25,176 nucleotides of DNA. Source: Darwinibacter acetoxidans_A. GTDB taxonomy: Bacteria; Bacillota; Limnochordia; Darwinibacteriales; Darwinibacteriaceae. The first letter of the stretch is position 1. Each line of letters starts with the position of its first letter. Below the pieces are notes generated by a model that had not been told where the DNA came from, searched no databases, and worked only from the letters and a program-made list of their open reading frames with translations. Where the stretch lies: contig JBHGWS010000134.1 in assembly GCA_041936745.1 (NCBI GenBank), forward strand, positions 1 through 25,176, read 5' to 3'. A program made the position numbers and the translations under genes. Below are positions 5,727 through 14,491 of this stretch, piece after piece.

Positions 5727-7751
5727 ATGACAGAGTCAAATGTCAAGACGGAACAATTAAAGCAGTACCGCAGAAGGAACGTGGGAAAACCCTTAACCAG
5801 TGATTCAGGTGTCAAGATAGCCCACGATAACTGGTCGCTGAGGGCAGGTAGGCGCGGGCCTTTGCTTTTCCAGGATAACCGCTTTTACAAAAAACAGTCT
5901 CATTTCAGCAGAGAGCGGATACCGGAGCGGGTGGTGCATGCGAGGGGTTTTGGTGTCCACGGCATGTTTGAATGCACCAAATCCATGCAGCATGTCACTA
6001 AGGCCCACTTTTTAAGCGAGCCGGGCATAAAAACACCGGCCTACGTACGCTTTTCCACCTTTATCGGCAGCAAAGGCTCCAAAGACACAGCGGTGGATGT
6101 GAGGGGGTTTGCCACTAAGTTTTATACAGAAGAGGGCAACTACGACAATTTAGCCCTTTCTTTCGGCGTCTTTGTTTTACAGGATGCCATGAAATTTGTC
6201 GACTTTGTGCACGCGGTTAAGCCCAACCCCGTAACGGAGGTACCTCAAGCTACTGCCGCCCATGACCATGTTTGGGATTACGTGGTCAACAACCAAGAAT
6301 CAGCCCACTTTATTATGTGGCTCATGTCCATGCGCGGCAGGCCTCGCAGCTGGCGCATGATGGAAGGGTACCCTATCAACGCTTTCAGGTTTCTCAACGA
6401 GGCGGGCGAATCCACCTTCGTTAGGTTTATCTGGAAACCAAAACTGGGCGTCCACGGCCTTTTATTGGATGAGGCCAACATCATCGGCGGGGTGGATCCG
6501 GATTTTCACCGCCATGACATGATCGAAGCCATCGAACGGGGTGCCTACCCTGAATATGAGTTGGGGGTCCAGTTAATCCCGGAAGAAGATGAATTCAAAT
6601 ACGATTTTGATATCCTGGACGCGACGAAAATATGGCCGGAGGAAATTGTACCGGTGGAGATTGTGGGTAAGTTAACTTTGAACCGGCTGGTAGAAAACTT
6701 TTTTGCCGAAGATGAACAGGCCTCCTTCGATCCGGCTAATTTAGTGCCGGGGCTGGACTTTTCCAGCGATCCGGTGCTGCAGGGCAGGATATTTGCCTAC
6801 CGGGATACAGATTACCACAGATTGGGCACGGGTAATGTGGAAGATATCCCCATTAACCAACCCATAGTACCTACTAATTACAAACAGCGTGACGGGTTCT
6901 CCCGCTACCGCATCGACGTTGATCCCGTTTCTTACGCGGGGAATTCCACCGCCGAAAATTCCCAAATGGACCAAAGAAGCAGTTTTACACATTACCCGCA
7001 GCAGGTGACGGGAACAATCACGAGGGAAAAGCCCAGTGCATCGTTTGACGATCATTTTTCCCACGCCAGGTTGTTTTGGAACAGCTTGTCACCGGTAGAA
7101 AAAGACGATCTTGTTCGGACCTTCATTTTCCACTTAGGAAAAGTGACGGACCAATCAATCCGCCAGCGCAACGTGGATATGTTTGCCAACGTCGATCAAA
7201 AAATGGCTGCCATGATTGCTGACGGGATCGGGGCTAACCCGCCCAGAAGCGGCAATGTGCCTGAAACTGCTGTCTCCCCTGTGCTCAGTATGGGCAGCAC
7301 AACATGCAGTGCCGCAACTCAAAAAGTAGGGGTTATTATTGCTGAAGGCTTTGAGGATGCAGAAGTAATGGGCTGCATTGAGGCATTGGAGCAAAAAGGT
7401 GCTTTTGTGGAGATAATCAGCGAAAAGCTCGGCAGTGTAACAGGCAGGGGCGGTACTGAGCTGGAAGTCGATAAACTTTTCATTACAACCCACCCCGCCC
7501 TGTTTGACTCCCTTTACATTGTGGGCGGTACGGCCTCCGATCAGGCGTTATTCGATCTGAAAACTAAGGAGTATGTAGATGCGGCTTACAGATTCTACAA
7601 GCCGCTGGCACTGGCCGCGGAGGCGGAGAAGTATCTGCCCCGCACAGGAAACTTAGCCGGTGTAATCTATTCGCCGGACAGTCCCAACTTCATAGATGAA
7701 TTTGTGCGGGCAGTTGGCCAACAGCGTTTTTGGGACAGGACATTGGTTTAG
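5727..7751 (+). CDS. katE: Large-subunit (clade 2) heme catalase with C-terminal DJ-1/PfpI-like domain, atypical active site
   Basis: Catalases convert hydrogen peroxide to water and oxygen in the cytoplasm. From the ATG at 5727 the protein has 674 residues, matching Bacillus-type KatE. Frames beginning at GTG 5658 or 5697 are possible, but ATG fits the family N-terminus best; no strong ribosome binding site decides it. The catalase core includes catalytic H71 (ERVVHARG), S110 (RFST) and the proximal heme ligand Y358 in an RxxxY motif (R354). The C-terminal flavodoxin-like domain starts near residue 532. The segment that is normally DLVGNNTP reads DNLALSFG with no gap, so the essential distal asparagine is replaced by L144, while the neighbouring phenylalanines are kept. 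Catalase activity may therefore be altered. It follows the ECF operon but is separated from it by a terminator. Confidence 0.92.
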   Translation: MTESNVKTEQLKQYRRRNVGKPLTSDSGVKIAHDNWSLRAGRRGPLLFQDNRFYKKQSHFSRERIPERVVHARGFGVHGMFECTKSMQHVTKAHFLSEPGIKTPAYVRFSTFIGSKGSKDTAVDVRGFATKFYTEEGNYDNLALSFGVFVLQDAMKFVDFVHAVKPNPVTEVPQATAAHDHVWDYVVNNQESAHFIMWLMSMRGRPRSWRMMEGYPINAFRFLNEAGESTFVRFIWKPKLGVHGLLLDEANIIGGVDPDFHRHDMIEAIERGAYPEYELGVQLIPEEDEFKYDFDILDATKIWPEEIVPVEIVGKLTLNRLVENFFAEDEQASFDPANLVPGLDFSSDPVLQGRIFAYRDTDYHRLGTGNVEDIPINQPIVPTNYKQRDGFSRYRIDVDPVSYAGNSTAENSQMDQRSSFTHYPQQVTGTITREKPSASFDDHFSHARLFWNSLSPVEKDDLVRTFIFHLGKVTDQSIRQRNVDMFANVDQKMAAMIADGIGANPPRSGNVPETAVSPVLSMGSTTCSAATQKVGVIIAEGFEDAEVMGCIEALEQKGAFVEIISEKLGSVTGRGGTELEVDKLFITTHPALFDSLYIVGGTASDQALFDLKTKEYVDAAYRFYKPLALAAEAEKYLPRTGNLAGVIYSPDSPNFIDEFVRAVGQQRFWDRTLV

Positions 7752-7778
7752 AAAAAAGCCCCGCATGGGGCTTTTTTT
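7752..7778 (+). terminator. Intrinsic terminator after the catalase gene
   Basis: AAAAAAGCCCC and GGGGCTTTTTTT flank a four-base loop immediately after the catalase stop codon, giving a compact stem with a long T tract. Confidence 0.93.
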
Positions 7779-7840
7779 AGTCCCTAAAAGAGGACAAGCC
7801 CTGTTTGGAGTTGTAATACTTCAGGCAGGGGGGAAACATT

Positions 7841-9043
7841 GTGGCTGAAATCTTTTCCGAACTTCTCCATTCTTTAGAAAACACGCCTGTCATAAACACC
7901 CACTCTCACAGTTTGCGAAGCCGGGCATATCGCAATTTTAATTTAGATAAGGTGCTGGAGAATTCTTACGTTAATTGGAACGGCATCCCAGTTCCTAAAA
8001 CATACGAGGGCCGGGTGAGTTACCTTGAGAAAAACAGGTTCAACTCCTATTTTTTGTGGTTGGAAAAGGCTCTTCAGAAACTCTTCCGTTTTTCCGAGCC
8101 CCTTTCCGCGGCTAATTGGGACGAGGTATCAAAAAAAGTGGCGGCAGCCTATGAAACAGAGGCGCACCATTTGGAAATTTTACGCAGGCAGTGCCGCTAT
8201 GAGAAAATTATCTTGGACACCTTTTGGCGGCCGGGGGAAGATAACGGCGAGCCTGAATTGTTCGCACCCTCTTTTCGCATCAACGTATTTTTATTCGGCT
8301 ACAGCCCTACCGCAAAAGATCATAACGGCCACAGCATAAAAAGACTTTTTCAGTACGAACCAAGGGATCTTGCAGGTTATATATCTTTTCTGGCGGAACA
8401 GATTCGGGTTAAGAAAAAGCAAGGCTGTGTTGCTCTGAAATGCGCCACAGCCTACGAGCGCGATTTAAACTTTCGAAAAGTTACCCGCCGGCAAGCAGAA
8501 GCAGTATTTAAAAAGAAGGCGGCGGGCCAAACTGACGAGGATATCAGGAATTTTCAAGACTACATTTTTTGGGAAATATGCAGAATTGCAGCCGAGTTGG
8601 ATCTGCCCCTGCAGTGCCATACGGGCATGGGCCTTTTGGGTAAAAGCAGGGCTTTGGGTTTAAAAGAGGTTATCGAGGGTAACCCCAAGACTAAATTTGT
8701 TTTACTGCACTGCGGCTACCCCTGGCTTGCAGACGTTAACGGGCTCTTACGCACCTACCCCAACGTCTACCCCGATCTTTCCTGGCTGCCCCTTTTATCT
8801 ACCGCCGCTGCGGTTAGGGCACTGGCTGAGCTTCTTGATGGAGGGACCGGTGATAAAATTTGCTGGGGGTGCGATACCTTTACACCCGAGGAAAGCTATG
8901 GCGCCCTGCTGGCTGCCCGTTTTGTGTTTGCCCAGGTGGCCGCAAAGAGAATTAAAGACGGCCGGTTTTCTTGGGAAGATGCGCTTGCTTTGGGAAATAA
9001 TTTGTTTTATAAAAACGCCGCGGCTTTATATGGTTTAAAATAG
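7841..9043 (+). CDS. Amidohydrolase-2-family metal-dependent hydrolase
   Basis: This 400-residue protein has the order of metal-binding motifs typical of TIM-barrel amidohydrolases of the amidohydrolase-2 group. The motifs are HxH at H21/H23 (NTHSH), H260 (LQCHTGMG), H290 (FVLLHCGYPW) and D345 (WGCDTF). A lysine at residue 200 (VALKCATAY) lies on what would be a central strand. Such enzymes hydrolyse or decarboxylate small carboxylated or sugar-like substrates; the substrate here is unknown. The GTG start has a GGGGGG stretch at suitable spacing. It stands alone behind the catalase terminator and is followed about 100 bp later by a redox protein gene in the same direction. Confidence 0.82.
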   Translation: MAEIFSELLHSLENTPVINTHSHSLRSRAYRNFNLDKVLENSYVNWNGIPVPKTYEGRVSYLEKNRFNSYFLWLEKALQKLFRFSEPLSAANWDEVSKKVAAAYETEAHHLEILRRQCRYEKIILDTFWRPGEDNGEPELFAPSFRINVFLFGYSPTAKDHNGHSIKRLFQYEPRDLAGYISFLAEQIRVKKKQGCVALKCATAYERDLNFRKVTRRQAEAVFKKKAAGQTDEDIRNFQDYIFWEICRIAAELDLPLQCHTGMGLLGKSRALGLKEVIEGNPKTKFVLLHCGYPWLADVNGLLRTYPNVYPDLSWLPLLSTAAAVRALAELLDGGTGDKICWGCDTFTPEESYGALLAARFVFAQVAAKRIKDGRFSWEDALALGNNLFYKNAAALYGLK

Positions 9044-9142
9044 TAAGGGGTTAATTGAGGAAAACACAATAGGAAACTGCAGTGATTTCACGAAGTAAAG
9101 AACGAAGCTAAATTTAAGGTAAACGTTGCGGAGGTAAAAGAA

Positions 9143-9595
9143 GTGGAACGACTGGAAGATATACAAAAGCAGGTACATGCCAAACGAGAAGCAGGCTTTA
9201 ACTGCGCGGAAGGCGTATTTTGGGGTGCGGCTAAATACTTGGGTTTAGAAGTACCTGTTTCCTGTGTCACAGGTTTCGGGGGAGGGGTGGCAGGCAGCGG
9301 TTCAGTCTGCGGCGCGCTGTGCGGCGCAATTGCGGCTGCCGGAATTTATGTGGGCAGGGCCACAGTCGAAGATAAAGCAGGCAAGGCCAAATGCAGCGAA
9401 CTGAGCCGGGCAATTGCCGAGGGTTTTGAAGCTGAAATGGGTACACGGCTCTGCCGGGAAATCTTGGGCTATCTGCCGGGAACCCAAAAGGCAAAAACAA
9501 GAGGCATTAACCCCAAGTGCCAAAAGGCGGTTATGGTTGCGGTGGAATTGGCCGTTAAGGAAATAATGGGAGATCAAGCGCTGAAACAGGCCTGA
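9143..9595 (+). CDS. C_GCAxxG_C_C family redox protein
   Basis: This 150-residue protein carries the family signature: FNCAEGVFWG (C21), GSVCGALCGAI (C56 and C60, giving CGAxxGA), and further cysteines C41, C84, C104 and C126. Family members are thought to bind a redox or metal cofactor and are often near oxidoreductases; the precise role is unknown. The GTG start has GGAGGT eight bases upstream. The gene ends two bases before the convergent gene that follows. Confidence 0.88.
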   Translation: MERLEDIQKQVHAKREAGFNCAEGVFWGAAKYLGLEVPVSCVTGFGGGVAGSGSVCGALCGAIAAAGIYVGRATVEDKAGKAKCSELSRAIAEGFEAEMGTRLCREILGYLPGTQKAKTRGINPKCQKAVMVAVELAVKEIMGDQALKQA

Positions 9596-9597
9596 AA

Positions 9598-9981
9598 TTA
9601 TAGGTTTGTTTTTTCCTTGAGCAGTTCAACGAATTCCTCTCCGTTTTGGGGGGAAATCAGAGAGATGCGTTTTTTGTAACGGATCTCCCAGCGATCTAAA
9701 GAAAGGGCCGGGGCCGCTAAAGGGCTTTTTGATTTTTTAATGCCCTCTATCTCGTTTAAGGGAATTTTCCTGGAAAAAGGGCCGGATTTGATTATAAGGT
9801 TTTCCTCTGTAATGGCATAAAAGGTGAAAAACCAAATCCAGATCACGAGGGCTGTCAGAGCGAGCATGATTATTATTGTAAAAAGTGAGCCGGAGATAAT
9901 GCTTGCCGCTAGGCCAAAGCCCATCGATAGCCAGATTACAATACCCAACCATAAATCCTTTTTCGACGGGAAGGTCCGCAT
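9598..9981 (-). CDS. Bacterial PH-domain membrane protein
   Basis: This 127-residue protein has two N-terminal membrane helices (about residues 13-30 and 33-56). They are followed by a cytoplasmic beta-rich domain with the FYAITEENLIIKSGPFSRKI and IPLNEIEGI pattern found in bacterial PH (bPH/YdbT-like) domains. The start at 9981 is chosen because AGGAGG lies six bases upstream; a longer frame from 10002 would include that site. Function is unknown. Such proteins are often associated with envelope homeostasis. It faces the preceding redox protein gene tail to tail. Confidence 0.75.
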   Translation of the reverse strand: MRTFPSKKDLWLGIVIWLSMGFGLAASIISGSLFTIIIMLALTALVIWIWFFTFYAITEENLIIKSGPFSRKIPLNEIEGIKKSKSPLAAPALSLDRWEIRYKKRISLISPQNGEEFVELLKEKTNL

Positions 9982-10067
9982 AAGATTCCTCCTAGCAATC
10001 ATTTACAGTACCATACTTATTTTACCACAAAGCGGGGCTGTGGGGCAGTGATGTTATTGGGAGGCGG

Positions 10068-10526
10068 TGAAAACGGCTAAAAAGGGCTTGTCCCTTATCA
10101 GTTAACGCCCCAAAAAGATTTAATCGAGCCGACTGAAGATGAATTAAAAGCAATTTTAAGAGCGGCCGATGAAATCATTTTTTCCGCGGGTAGAAAATTC
10201 TAAAAGGCTCGAAAGAAAAAAGAGTGCCGGCGCACGATTTGGATCAATGTTCGGTGGGCGATTATCCACGGCTATTTAGCCATCGACTAGCGGTGGCCTG
10301 CCCCTAATTGTGTTTTCTCCCGAAGGTTGGGAAATGTATAAGCCAATTTGTGCTGCGGAACTGCATGAAACAAACCAATCGAGAGGCCGTTTTAATCCTC
10401 TTAGAGCAGTTGGCCGCAGCTAAAAATGTCTTCGTGATATCTTTTTTAAGAAAGTGGCCTGAGGTTGAAGTAAAAAAGGTGCCCCAAGGCATAAATCAGG
10501 TTATTTTACAACTAAAGTCCAGCTAA
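10068..10526 (+). pseudogene. RQC-minor-1 family DNA-binding protein, frameshifted
   Basis: A GTG at 10068 with GGGAGG upstream begins MKTAKKGL, but the frame closes at once. Protein-like sequence then resumes in other frames. One piece is PYQLTPQKDLIEPTEDELKA followed by ILRAADEIIFSAGR. After it come KGSKE, VPAHDLDQC and WAIIHGYLAID. The GLPLIVFSPEGWEMYKPICA segment follows, and the last frame ends with REAVLILLEQLAAAKNVFVI and LRKWPEVEVKK. Together these align in order with the RQC-minor-1 family (winged-helix RQC domain with a GRLPLLVFTPEGW-like motif). Several indels and at least one in-frame stop break it, so it is a dead gene. Its stop overlaps the end of the convergent DUF2249 gene. 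Confidence 0.8.
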
Positions 10527-10747
10527 TCGAGCCTTTTAAGAACAACCCGCCAATCATCGGGACCCGCTTCTTTGTATTCCCAGCCGTACATATCTTTGTA
10601 TTCGGCAGCCAGCTGATACAAAAGGGGTTTCGGGTCGTGATCGTTGACAATTTCCAAAGCTTCTCCCATTTTCAGCTCAGCCAGTTCTTTAAAAATCAAA
10701 GGGTGGCGCTCTCTCGGCGCCATATCGCGTACATCAATTGTCTTCAT
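10523..10747 (-). CDS. DUF2249 domain protein
   Basis: This 74-residue protein matches the DUF2249 pattern: IDVRDMAPRERHPLIF, the L-x2-GEALEIVNDHDPKPL segment and YGWEYKEAGPDDWRVVL near the end. The domain has a TusA-like fold and occurs in small proteins or fusions linked to redox or sulfur chemistry; no activity is established. GAGAGGTGA lies a few bases before the ATG. It is a single-gene unit convergent with the RQC-minor-1 pseudogene. Confidence 0.85.
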   Translation of the reverse strand: MKTIDVRDMAPRERHPLIFKELAELKMGEALEIVNDHDPKPLLYQLAAEYKDMYGWEYKEAGPDDWRVVLKRLD

Positions 10748-10826
10748 GCAATCACCTCTCTATAGCTATTTCCCAACTTACAAAAACGTACTCGGGCCCG
10801 GGGGTACTGTTAGATATTGGCTGAAA

Positions 10827-10852
10827 TTAAAAAAGCGCTCCAAAGAGCGCTT
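10827..10852 (-). terminator. Intrinsic terminator of the FUSC-like gene
   Basis: Arms AAGCGCTC (10833-10840) and GAGCGCTT (10845-10852) enclose a CAAA loop. On the minus strand the stem is followed by a TTTTTTAATTT run, fitting termination of the gene ending at 10876. Confidence 0.88.
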
Positions 10853-10875
10853 AAGAAATGAAGATGCCCGGTGGA

Positions 10876-11409
10876 TTATTCATTTAACGCTAAATTTCCC
10901 ACAGGCTTTTCTTCGCCTTCTTGCTTCGGTGGATAGATATAACGATTGACCAACAAAGCAACTATGGCACCGAAACCGGTTAAGGCGGTGCGGGAAACAG
11001 CGTAATGGGGAACGGCGCTGGGGTCCACTCTCATCAGTAAATCAAAGAAAACAATACTGGCAATAAATATGGAACCCCTTAATTTTAGCCGGTTTAAGAC
11101 GTAAATAATGAAGATCACGCCCGCAGGGGCGACTGTAACCCGCAGCAGTAGGGACTCCATAGGCAAAAGAGTGCTGAGTAGGGCCAACAGCGTCCCAATG
11201 ACTGCTCCGGCGAGCGTTCCTAAAAAGCGATCTAAACCAGCTCTAAATGATGTGGAAACGTTTGCCTGCATCGTGAAGACTGCGGTCATGCAGGCGAAAA
11301 ATGGCTGGTTTATGCCAACCAGGTGCAGAGCTAAAATACAGATAGCAACGGCAATTGCAGTTTTAAGGTTGCGCATTCCTATTCTCGGCATTATTCTCAC
11401 CGCTTTCAT
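10876..11409 (-). CDS. FUSC / aromatic acid exporter-like membrane protein
   Basis: This 177-residue protein has four to five membrane helices and the family features of the aromatic-acid-exporter (ArAE)/FUSC N-terminal domain. These are GMRNLKTAIAVAICILAL, FFACMTAVFTMQANVSTSFR, the DRFLGTLAGAVIGTLLAL segment and a late TALTGFGAIVALLVNRYIYP. It stops after the membrane part, so the large cytoplasmic domain of some family members is absent, as in other short Bacillota homologues. Substrate is unknown. GGGAGG lies 12 bases before the ATG at 11409, slightly far; later ATG codons are possible starts. Confidence 0.78.
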   Translation of the reverse strand: MKAVRIMPRIGMRNLKTAIAVAICILALHLVGINQPFFACMTAVFTMQANVSTSFRAGLDRFLGTLAGAVIGTLLALLSTLLPMESLLLRVTVAPAGVIFIIYVLNRLKLRGSIFIASIVFFDLLMRVDPSAVPHYAVSRTALTGFGAIVALLVNRYIYPPKQEGEEKPVGNLALNE

Positions 11410-11627
11410 TCAACTTGCTGATCCTCCCGGGCAAAAACGCCGTCCCTCAATTTCATTCACCTTATGCAGGCCAATTCCTGCAACCCAATGACAAAATGCT
11501 CACAATAAGTTGCAGCGGGTAAAAAGGCTGCTGCAGCTCGTTTACAGCGATCGGCGGTCCGTTAAGGGGCGGTTTTTTTGGCTGTGTTTAGCCTGCTCTT
11601 GCGAATTGCGTAAAAAGAAACTCCAAT

Positions 11628-11661
11628 AAAAAAAGGCCGCCCTCCCGGGGCAGCCTTTTTA
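11628..11661. terminator. Terminator of the proline operon (bidirectional in form)
   Basis: AAAAAAGGC and GCCTTTTT flank a GC-rich inner stem (GCCC and GGGGC). A-runs on one side and T-runs on the other make it usable in both directions. It lies 15 bases past the stop of the last gene of the minus-strand operon. Confidence 0.88.
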
Positions 11662-11675
11662 GTTAAATTTCGGTT

Positions 11676-13307
11676 TTAGTCTTCCTCAAGGTGTGGATAT
11701 TTATAATCCAGGGGAGGTAGGAGGTTTTCCTTAATTGTCCGCTGGGATACCCATCTCTGTAGGTTGATTAAGCTGCCTGCTTTATCATTTGTCCCCGAAG
11801 CCCGTGCTCCGCCGAAAGGCTGTTGGCCCACAACGGCGCCGGTAGGCTTGTCGTTGACATAAAAGTTACCTGCGGCTTCTCTTAAGGCCTTGGACATATG
11901 CACGATGACGCGCCGGTCTTGGGCGAAAATCGAGCCGGTCAAGCCGTAGGGAGAAGTAGTGTTGCAGAGTTCCAATGTTTCGTCTAAGTCTTCGTCTTCG
12001 TAGACGTAGATTGTCAAGACGGGGCCGAAAATTTCCTCTTCCATCAGTTTGAACTTTGGATTAGTAGTTTCCACTATGGTTGGGCGTACGAAATAGCCGA
12101 CCGAGTCATCGCATTCGCCGCCGGCTAAAATCGTGGCTTCGCTGGAATTTTTAGCGTAATCGATATAGGACTTGATGTTATCAAAGGATGCTTGATCGAT
12201 TACCGCACCCATAAAGTTAGTAAAGTCAGCTACATCACCCATGGTCAGTTCATTAGTCATGGCAACGATGCTGTCTTTGACCTTAGGCCAGATACTCGCC
12301 GGGATATAAGCGCGGGAGGCCGCGGAACATTTCTGCCCTTGGTATTCAAAAGCGCCGCGCACTAAAGCTACGCTCAGTGCCTGAATATCTGCGCTGGTGT
12401 GGGCGAAGACAAAATCTTTGCCGCCCGTTTCCCCCACAATCCTGGGATACGTCCGATAGTTTTGGATGTTAGTGCCAATTGTTTTCCACATGTTTTGGAA
12501 AACTGCCGTACTACCCGTAAAATGGATCCCGGCCAGGCTGGGATGGCTTAAAACCGGATCGCCCACTGTGCGCCCGGCACCCGGTACGAAATTGATGACA
12601 CCCGGCGGCAGGCCCGCTTTTTCTAAAACCTTGAGGACAAAATAGGCATTATAAACAGCGCTGGAGGCGGGCTTCCAAACAACGGTATTGCCCATCATTG
12701 CCGGCGCGGTCGGCAGATTGCCTGCAATGGCCGTAAAGTTAAAGGGGGTTACGGCAAAGACAAAACCTTCCAGGCCCCGATGTTCCACCCTATTCCAGTT
12801 TAAAGGCGTTGAGTTGGGCTGTTGGCGGTAAATTTCTGCCATGTAGCTGACATTAAAACGCCAAAAGTCGATCAGTTCACAGGCAGAGTCAATTTCCGCC
12901 TGGATGGGCGTTTTACTCACGCCGAGCATAGTAGCTGCATTAACGGTGTAACGCTGCTCGTGGGCTAAAATCTCGGCCGCTTTCATAAAGATGCCTGCCC
13001 GCTCTTCCCAAGGCAAACTTGCCCACTCCTGCCTTGCCTTAAGCGAGGCTTCGATGGCGAGCTTAACTTCCTTTTCGCCCGCTTCGTGGAAATTGCCTAA
13101 AAGATGCCCGTGGTTGTGGGGCATAACACATTTTTTTGTTCGACCCGTCCTAATCTCTTTGCCGTTAATGACAATGGGAATGTCCAGTTGTTCACTGCTT
13201 AAGCGCTTAAGTTCGGCCTTCAGGCCCGCTCTTTCTGCGCTGTTTGGCCCGTAGCCGTAAATCGGCTCGTTTTTGGGAACGGGCATAGTCAAAATTGCAT
13301 TAGACAA
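11676..13307 (-). CDS. pruA: Delta-1-pyrroline-5-carboxylate (L-glutamate gamma-semialdehyde) dehydrogenase
   Basis: This enzyme oxidises glutamate semialdehyde to glutamate with NAD+. It is an aldehyde dehydrogenase superfamily member of 543 residues, the normal length for the stand-alone P5C dehydrogenase type. Catalytic C327 (EYQGQKCSAASR) and general base E293 (IVGETGGKDF) are visible, as are TPFNFTAIAGNLPTAPAMMG, IHFTGST, the EEIFGPVLT motif and the C-terminal QQPFGGARASGTNDKAGS signature specific to P5CDH. The TTG at 13307 is taken as the start because the AGGAGAGGTGA ribosome binding site sits just before it. The GTG at 13316 lies within that site. It is the last gene of an operon with two flavoprotein genes, which suggests the complete conversion of proline to glutamate. 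Confidence 0.95.
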   Translation of the reverse strand: MSNAILTMPVPKNEPIYGYGPNSAERAGLKAELKRLSSEQLDIPIVINGKEIRTGRTKKCVMPHNHGHLLGNFHEAGEKEVKLAIEASLKARQEWASLPWEERAGIFMKAAEILAHEQRYTVNAATMLGVSKTPIQAEIDSACELIDFWRFNVSYMAEIYRQQPNSTPLNWNRVEHRGLEGFVFAVTPFNFTAIAGNLPTAPAMMGNTVVWKPASSAVYNAYFVLKVLEKAGLPPGVINFVPGAGRTVGDPVLSHPSLAGIHFTGSTAVFQNMWKTIGTNIQNYRTYPRIVGETGGKDFVFAHTSADIQALSVALVRGAFEYQGQKCSAASRAYIPASIWPKVKDSIVAMTNELTMGDVADFTNFMGAVIDQASFDNIKSYIDYAKNSSEATILAGGECDDSVGYFVRPTIVETTNPKFKLMEEEIFGPVLTIYVYEDEDLDETLELCNTTSPYGLTGSIFAQDRRVIVHMSKALREAAGNFYVNDKPTGAVVGQQPFGGARASGTNDKAGSLINLQRWVSQRTIKENLLPPLDYKYPHLEED

Positions 13308-13342
13308 ACAAATCACCTCTCCTTATATTTAATGCTTTCAAT

Positions 13343-14491
13343 TTATTGTAAAAACTCTTCGCCTGCAAAATCGCGGTAAGGAGACAGATCCTCGAATACT
13401 GCCGGATCCTCTTTTCCCTCGGCTACGGCTGCGGCGATCATCTCCGCCAAGCCCGGCCCCAGCATGAGGCCTTGGCCGCACATGCCCACGGCATGGAAAA
13501 ACCCTTCAATATCTTTGTCGAAACCAACGATCGGTTTCGCATCCGGCGTCATAGGGTACAAGCCCCGCCAGATCCGCCTGACCCTTAAGTTACGCAGGCG
13601 AGGGTACAACTTCAGCATGCGGGGGACGACCATGGGCAGAAACTCGGAAGTGGAGCGCCTGTCAGTACCGAACCTGGGCGGCCGGGGCGTGACGCAGAAG
13701 ACAACGGAGCCGGCGTAGTTTTGGTAGAAATAGTAATTGTCTGAATCAACGTCCGGCTCAATATCAACAAGCATGGGCTTGAGGAAAGGTTGGACCGGTT
13801 CAGTCACTCCCGCTTCATGCGATTCGGGATAGACCTTGAGGTCGGCGCCTGCCATTAAACCGATTTCCCGGCCGTAACCTCCTGCGGCATTAACTACAAA
13901 GGGAGCGCTGAAGCTGCCCCGGGAGGTTTTAACTTCCTTAATTTTTTGCTTCTCTACCGCCAAGCCCACAACCTTCGTGTTAAAAAAGAACTCCACTCCC
14001 GCCCTTAAAGCCATTCTGTGAAAAGCGCCCGCCAGCTTTAAGGAAGACAGGTGCCCGTCATTGGGCGAAAATGTGCCGCCTAAAAGGCCTTCTTCTCTAA
14101 TACCCGGCGCTATTTCCCGTACTTCCGCCGGCCCAATCCAATCAATATTAAGGCCGAAATTCTTTTGAATCGGCAGAAGTTTACGTAAATTCTCTTCGAT
14201 TTCCTGATTATAAACGGGGAAGAGGTAACCGCCTTCCACATAATCCACATCTTCGCCGTACTCGGGTTTCAGCCGCCTGATAAAGTCCAAAGAAGCGTTC
14301 CCGATCTTAATCTTGGCACGATCCGAGTGCGTTGCCCTAATGCCGCCGATGGCCGCTTTGTTTTCGCCTTGGCCCACGGAGGGCATCTGATCGAGCACCG
14401 CAACGCGCAGGCCTTTTACGGCCAGGCGCTGGGAGAGGGGCAAGCCTACGCTGCCTGCTCCAATCACAATGACATCGTAGTTCTGTTTCAC
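13343..14491 (-). CDS. DAO-family FAD oxidoreductase, probable catalytic subunit of a proline dehydrogenase complex
   Basis: This 382-residue flavoprotein belongs to the D-amino-acid oxidase/sarcosine oxidase beta group. An N-terminal Rossmann motif, VIVIGAGSVGLPLS (GAGSVG at 11-16), binds FAD, and the C-terminal GFFHAVGMCGQGLMLGPGLA segment is the family flavin-binding end. Relatives include HcnC, the opine dehydrogenase subunit OoxB and the beta subunit of archaeal dye-linked L-proline dehydrogenase. Its GTG start overlaps the stop of the upstream electron-transfer subunit. P5C dehydrogenase is encoded next, so L-proline is the most likely substrate by context. Another imino or opine substrate remains possible. 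Confidence 0.82.
   Translation of the reverse strand: MKQNYDVIVIGAGSVGLPLSQRLAVKGLRVAVLDQMPSVGQGENKAAIGGIRATHSDRAKIKIGNASLDFIRRLKPEYGEDVDYVEGGYLFPVYNQEIEENLRKLLPIQKNFGLNIDWIGPAEVREIAPGIREEGLLGGTFSPNDGHLSSLKLAGAFHRMALRAGVEFFFNTKVVGLAVEKQKIKEVKTSRGSFSAPFVVNAAGGYGREIGLMAGADLKVYPESHEAGVTEPVQPFLKPMLVDIEPDVDSDNYYFYQNYAGSVVFCVTPRPPRFGTDRRSTSEFLPMVVPRMLKLYPRLRNLRVRRIWRGLYPMTPDAKPIVGFDKDIEGFFHAVGMCGQGLMLGPGLAEMIAAAVAEGKEDPAVFEDLSPYRDFAGEEFLQ

Noticed and set aside
9267..9577. Minus-strand open frames across the C_GCAxxG_C_C gene
   Set aside because: They are antisense shadows of a gene with a clear family signature and have no signals of their own.
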